35,621 nucleotides of DNA. Source: Actinomycetes bacterium. Lineage in GTDB: Bacteria; Actinomycetota; Actinomycetes; Propionibacteriales; Propionibacteriaceae. Each line of letters opens with the position of its first letter. The stretch's first letter is position 1. The notes under the pieces are model-generated. The model was given only the letters and a program-made list of their open reading frames with translations, did no database searches and had not been told where the DNA came from. Below are positions 34,480 to 35,621 of this stretch, one piece after another. The stretch covers positions 1 to 35,621 of the forward strand of contig JAEZHJ010000100.1 of assembly GCA_023436925.1 (NCBI GenBank), given 5' to 3'. The position numbers and the translations under genes were made by a program.

Positions 34480-35384
34480 GTTCCCCCGCCGCCCTGCGGC
34501 GCTGGGCGATCGCCTCCCTGGTGGCCAACATGGGCCTGGTGCTGACCGGCGGCCTGGTGCGGGTCACCGGCTCCGGGCTGGGCTGCAGCACCTGGCCGCA
34601 GTGCGAGCCCGGGTCGTACGTCCCCCACCCTGAGGCGGGGGCGCACGGCCTCATCGAGTTCGGCAACCGGCTGCTGACGTTCGTGCTGATCGCCGTGGCG
34701 GTGGCCACCTTCGTCGCCGCGTGGCGGGCCCGCGACGAGCAAGGACGGCCGCGCCGAGACCTCCGCCGGCTGGCCTTCTGGGCCGCGATCGGGGTTCCGG
34801 CCCAGGCTGTGATCGGCGGGATCTCGGTGCTGGCCCAGCTCAATCCGTGGGTCGTCTCGCTCCACCTGCTGGCCTCGGTGGCGATCATCATCGTCTGCGT
34901 TGTCCTGCTCCACCGCAGCTCGGGCGGGTCGGCCGAGCCCGTCCCCGCGCTGCCCGGCCGGCTGGCCAGGGCGGTCTTCGCGCTGGGCATGGTGGTCGTC
35001 GTGCTGGGGACCGTCGTGACCGGGGCAGGGCCCAACAGCGGCGACGGCGGCGCGGAGCGCAACGGCCTGGACCTGGAACTCGTGGCCAAGATCCACGCCG
35101 GCAGCGTGTGGGTCACCCTGATCGTCCTGGCGGCGCTGCTGTGGACGGCGCGCGGCGTCCCGGCGCTGCGCCGGCCGGCGTGGCTGGTGCTCGCCGTCTC
35201 GGCCCTGCAGGGCGTCATCGGCTACACCCAGTACTTCCTGGGCAACCCCCCTGCCCTGGTCGCGGTCCACATGGTCGGCACGGCGCTGTTCGCCGCGGCA
35301 GTTGCCCTTCTCCTGGTCAGCGGCCGGCCGATCACCGACGACCCGGCCGCCCGGCCCGAGCGGGAGACGTCCGCGGTCGGCTGA
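34467..35384 (+). CDS. ctaA: Haem A synthase CtaA
   Basis: Oxidises haem O to haem A for the aa3 oxidase. 305 residues, eight membrane helices. Conserved features: LVRVTGSGLGCSTWPQCEPGS with the cysteine pair of the first external loop, HGLIEFGNRLLT (E and H), SLHLLASV, KIHAGSVWV and VAVHMVGTALF giving the four haem-ligand histidines. ATG 34467 is supported by GGAAGG 7 nt upstream; GTG 34476, which would give a 4-nt overlap with the permease, is an alternative. The C-terminal tail is hydrophilic. Confidence 0.95.
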   Translation: MDLVSSPAALRRWAIASLVANMGLVLTGGLVRVTGSGLGCSTWPQCEPGSYVPHPEAGAHGLIEFGNRLLTFVLIAVAVATFVAAWRARDEQGRPRRDLRRLAFWAAIGVPAQAVIGGISVLAQLNPWVVSLHLLASVAIIIVCVVLLHRSSGGSAEPVPALPGRLARAVFALGMVVVVLGTVVTGAGPNSGDGGAERNGLDLELVAKIHAGSVWVTLIVLAALLWTARGVPALRRPAWLVLAVSALQGVIGYTQYFLGNPPALVAVHMVGTALFAAAVALLLVSGRPITDDPAARPERETSAVG

Positions 35385-35425
35385 GCGCCGCAGCGGGGCA
35401 ACCGGCACGGTGGCCCGTCCTTTGA

Positions 35426-35431
35426 CACGAT
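35426..35431 (+). promoter_or_regulatory. Possible -10 box of the last gene
   Basis: CACGAT ends 6 nt before ATG 35438, matching the spacing of the other leaderless candidates although the first base is not T. Confidence 0.3.
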
Positions 35432-35437
35432 GGCGCA

Positions 35438-35621
35438 ATGGACCTGCAGACCCATCGCGACGCCCTCGCGGCCGCCGTCCTGGCGACTGCCGGGGTGACC
35501 AGCTTCGCCTGGTTCGGCTCGGCGGCCACCGCCGCCGCCGGACGGCGTGACGAGTGGTCGGACCTCGACTTCGCGGTCTTCCACGCCGAGGGGGCCGAGC
35601 ACGTCGGCCGCGACTGGCCGT
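35438..35621 (+). CDS. Nucleotidyltransferase domain protein (5' part only)
   Basis: 61 residues are visible before the window ends. The segment FAWFGSAATAAAGRRDEWSDLDFAVF (about 23-48) has the GS...DxD pattern of polymerase-beta-like nucleotidyltransferases (G27-S28, D42-x-D44), as in aminoglycoside adenylyltransferase-like or MNT-type proteins. The DEWSDLDF form resembles the AadA/AAD(6)-like branch. Substrate and full length cannot be judged. Confidence 0.7.
   Translation, partial: MDLQTHRDALAAAVLATAGVTSFAWFGSAATAAAGRRDEWSDLDFAVFHAEGAEHVGRDWP

Overview
The window is GC-rich, gene-dense DNA from an actinobacterium. The gene content fits Propionibacteriales or a close relative, but I cannot name a genus. 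The evidence is the very high GC, TANNNT-type -10 boxes placed directly in front of GTG starts, a fabG-inhA type pair, an actinobacterial SUF operon with sufR, SURF1/CtaA for an aa3 oxidase, and an Eis-like acetyltransferase. I see no prophage, transposase, CRISPR array, tRNA or rRNA.

Layout. 1-1190: 5' part of rpsB (leftward), with a structured leader and promoter. 1191-5289: M23-like secreted protein, XerC, peptide deformylase, a SpoU/TrmH-type RNA methyltransferase and an SBF-like transporter. 5290-5511: a non-coding repeat block (four 21-bp tandem units, then a 12+7-bp interrupted palindrome). 5512-9648 (leftward): SPFH protein, NfeD, a lone ABC ATPase, enoyl-ACP reductase and FabG. 9748-12440 (rightward): DUF3099, SURF1, META lipoprotein and an RlmA-like methyltransferase. 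12496-13707: M20 amidohydrolase. 13714-16579 (leftward): ECF sigma factor and a membrane-anchored kelch-like protein. 16693-19539 (leftward): ABC-F ATPase and AI-2E family transporter. 19614-20855 (leftward): second SPFH protein with a ribbon-helix-helix protein, behind a perfect 16-bp AT-rich palindrome. 20965-23286 (rightward): Eis-like acetyltransferase and CtlX-like guanidino hydrolase. 23328-23396: second copy of the interrupted palindrome. 23456-30119 (leftward): complete SUF operon sufR-B-D-Rieske-C-S-U-DUF59. 30291-32915: membrane pyrophosphatase. 33008-35384: ABC ATPase, ABC-2 permease and CtaA. 35438-end: start of a nucleotidyltransferase.

How the genes work together. The SUF operon builds Fe-S clusters and is probably controlled by its own Fe-S regulator. 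SURF1 and CtaA both serve haem-copper oxidase biogenesis. FabG and the enoyl reductase are consecutive steps of FAS-II. NfeD and SPFH are a classic membrane-microdomain pair. As I recall it, the M. tuberculosis Rv1456c-Rv1488 segment (ctaA, ABC transporter, sufR-suf, ABC-F, fabG1-inhA, NfeD, SPFH) holds many of the same blocks, so much of the window looks like conserved actinobacterial backbone.

Most of the window is housekeeping. The least explained signals are: the two copies of a 19-bp-period interrupted palindrome, both between convergent genes; a divergent pyrophosphatase with an N-terminal lipobox; the SPFH plus RHH operon with its palindromic operator; and about eleven genes whose start codon lies 6-7 bases after a -10 box, nine of them GTG, which implies widespread leaderless transcription.
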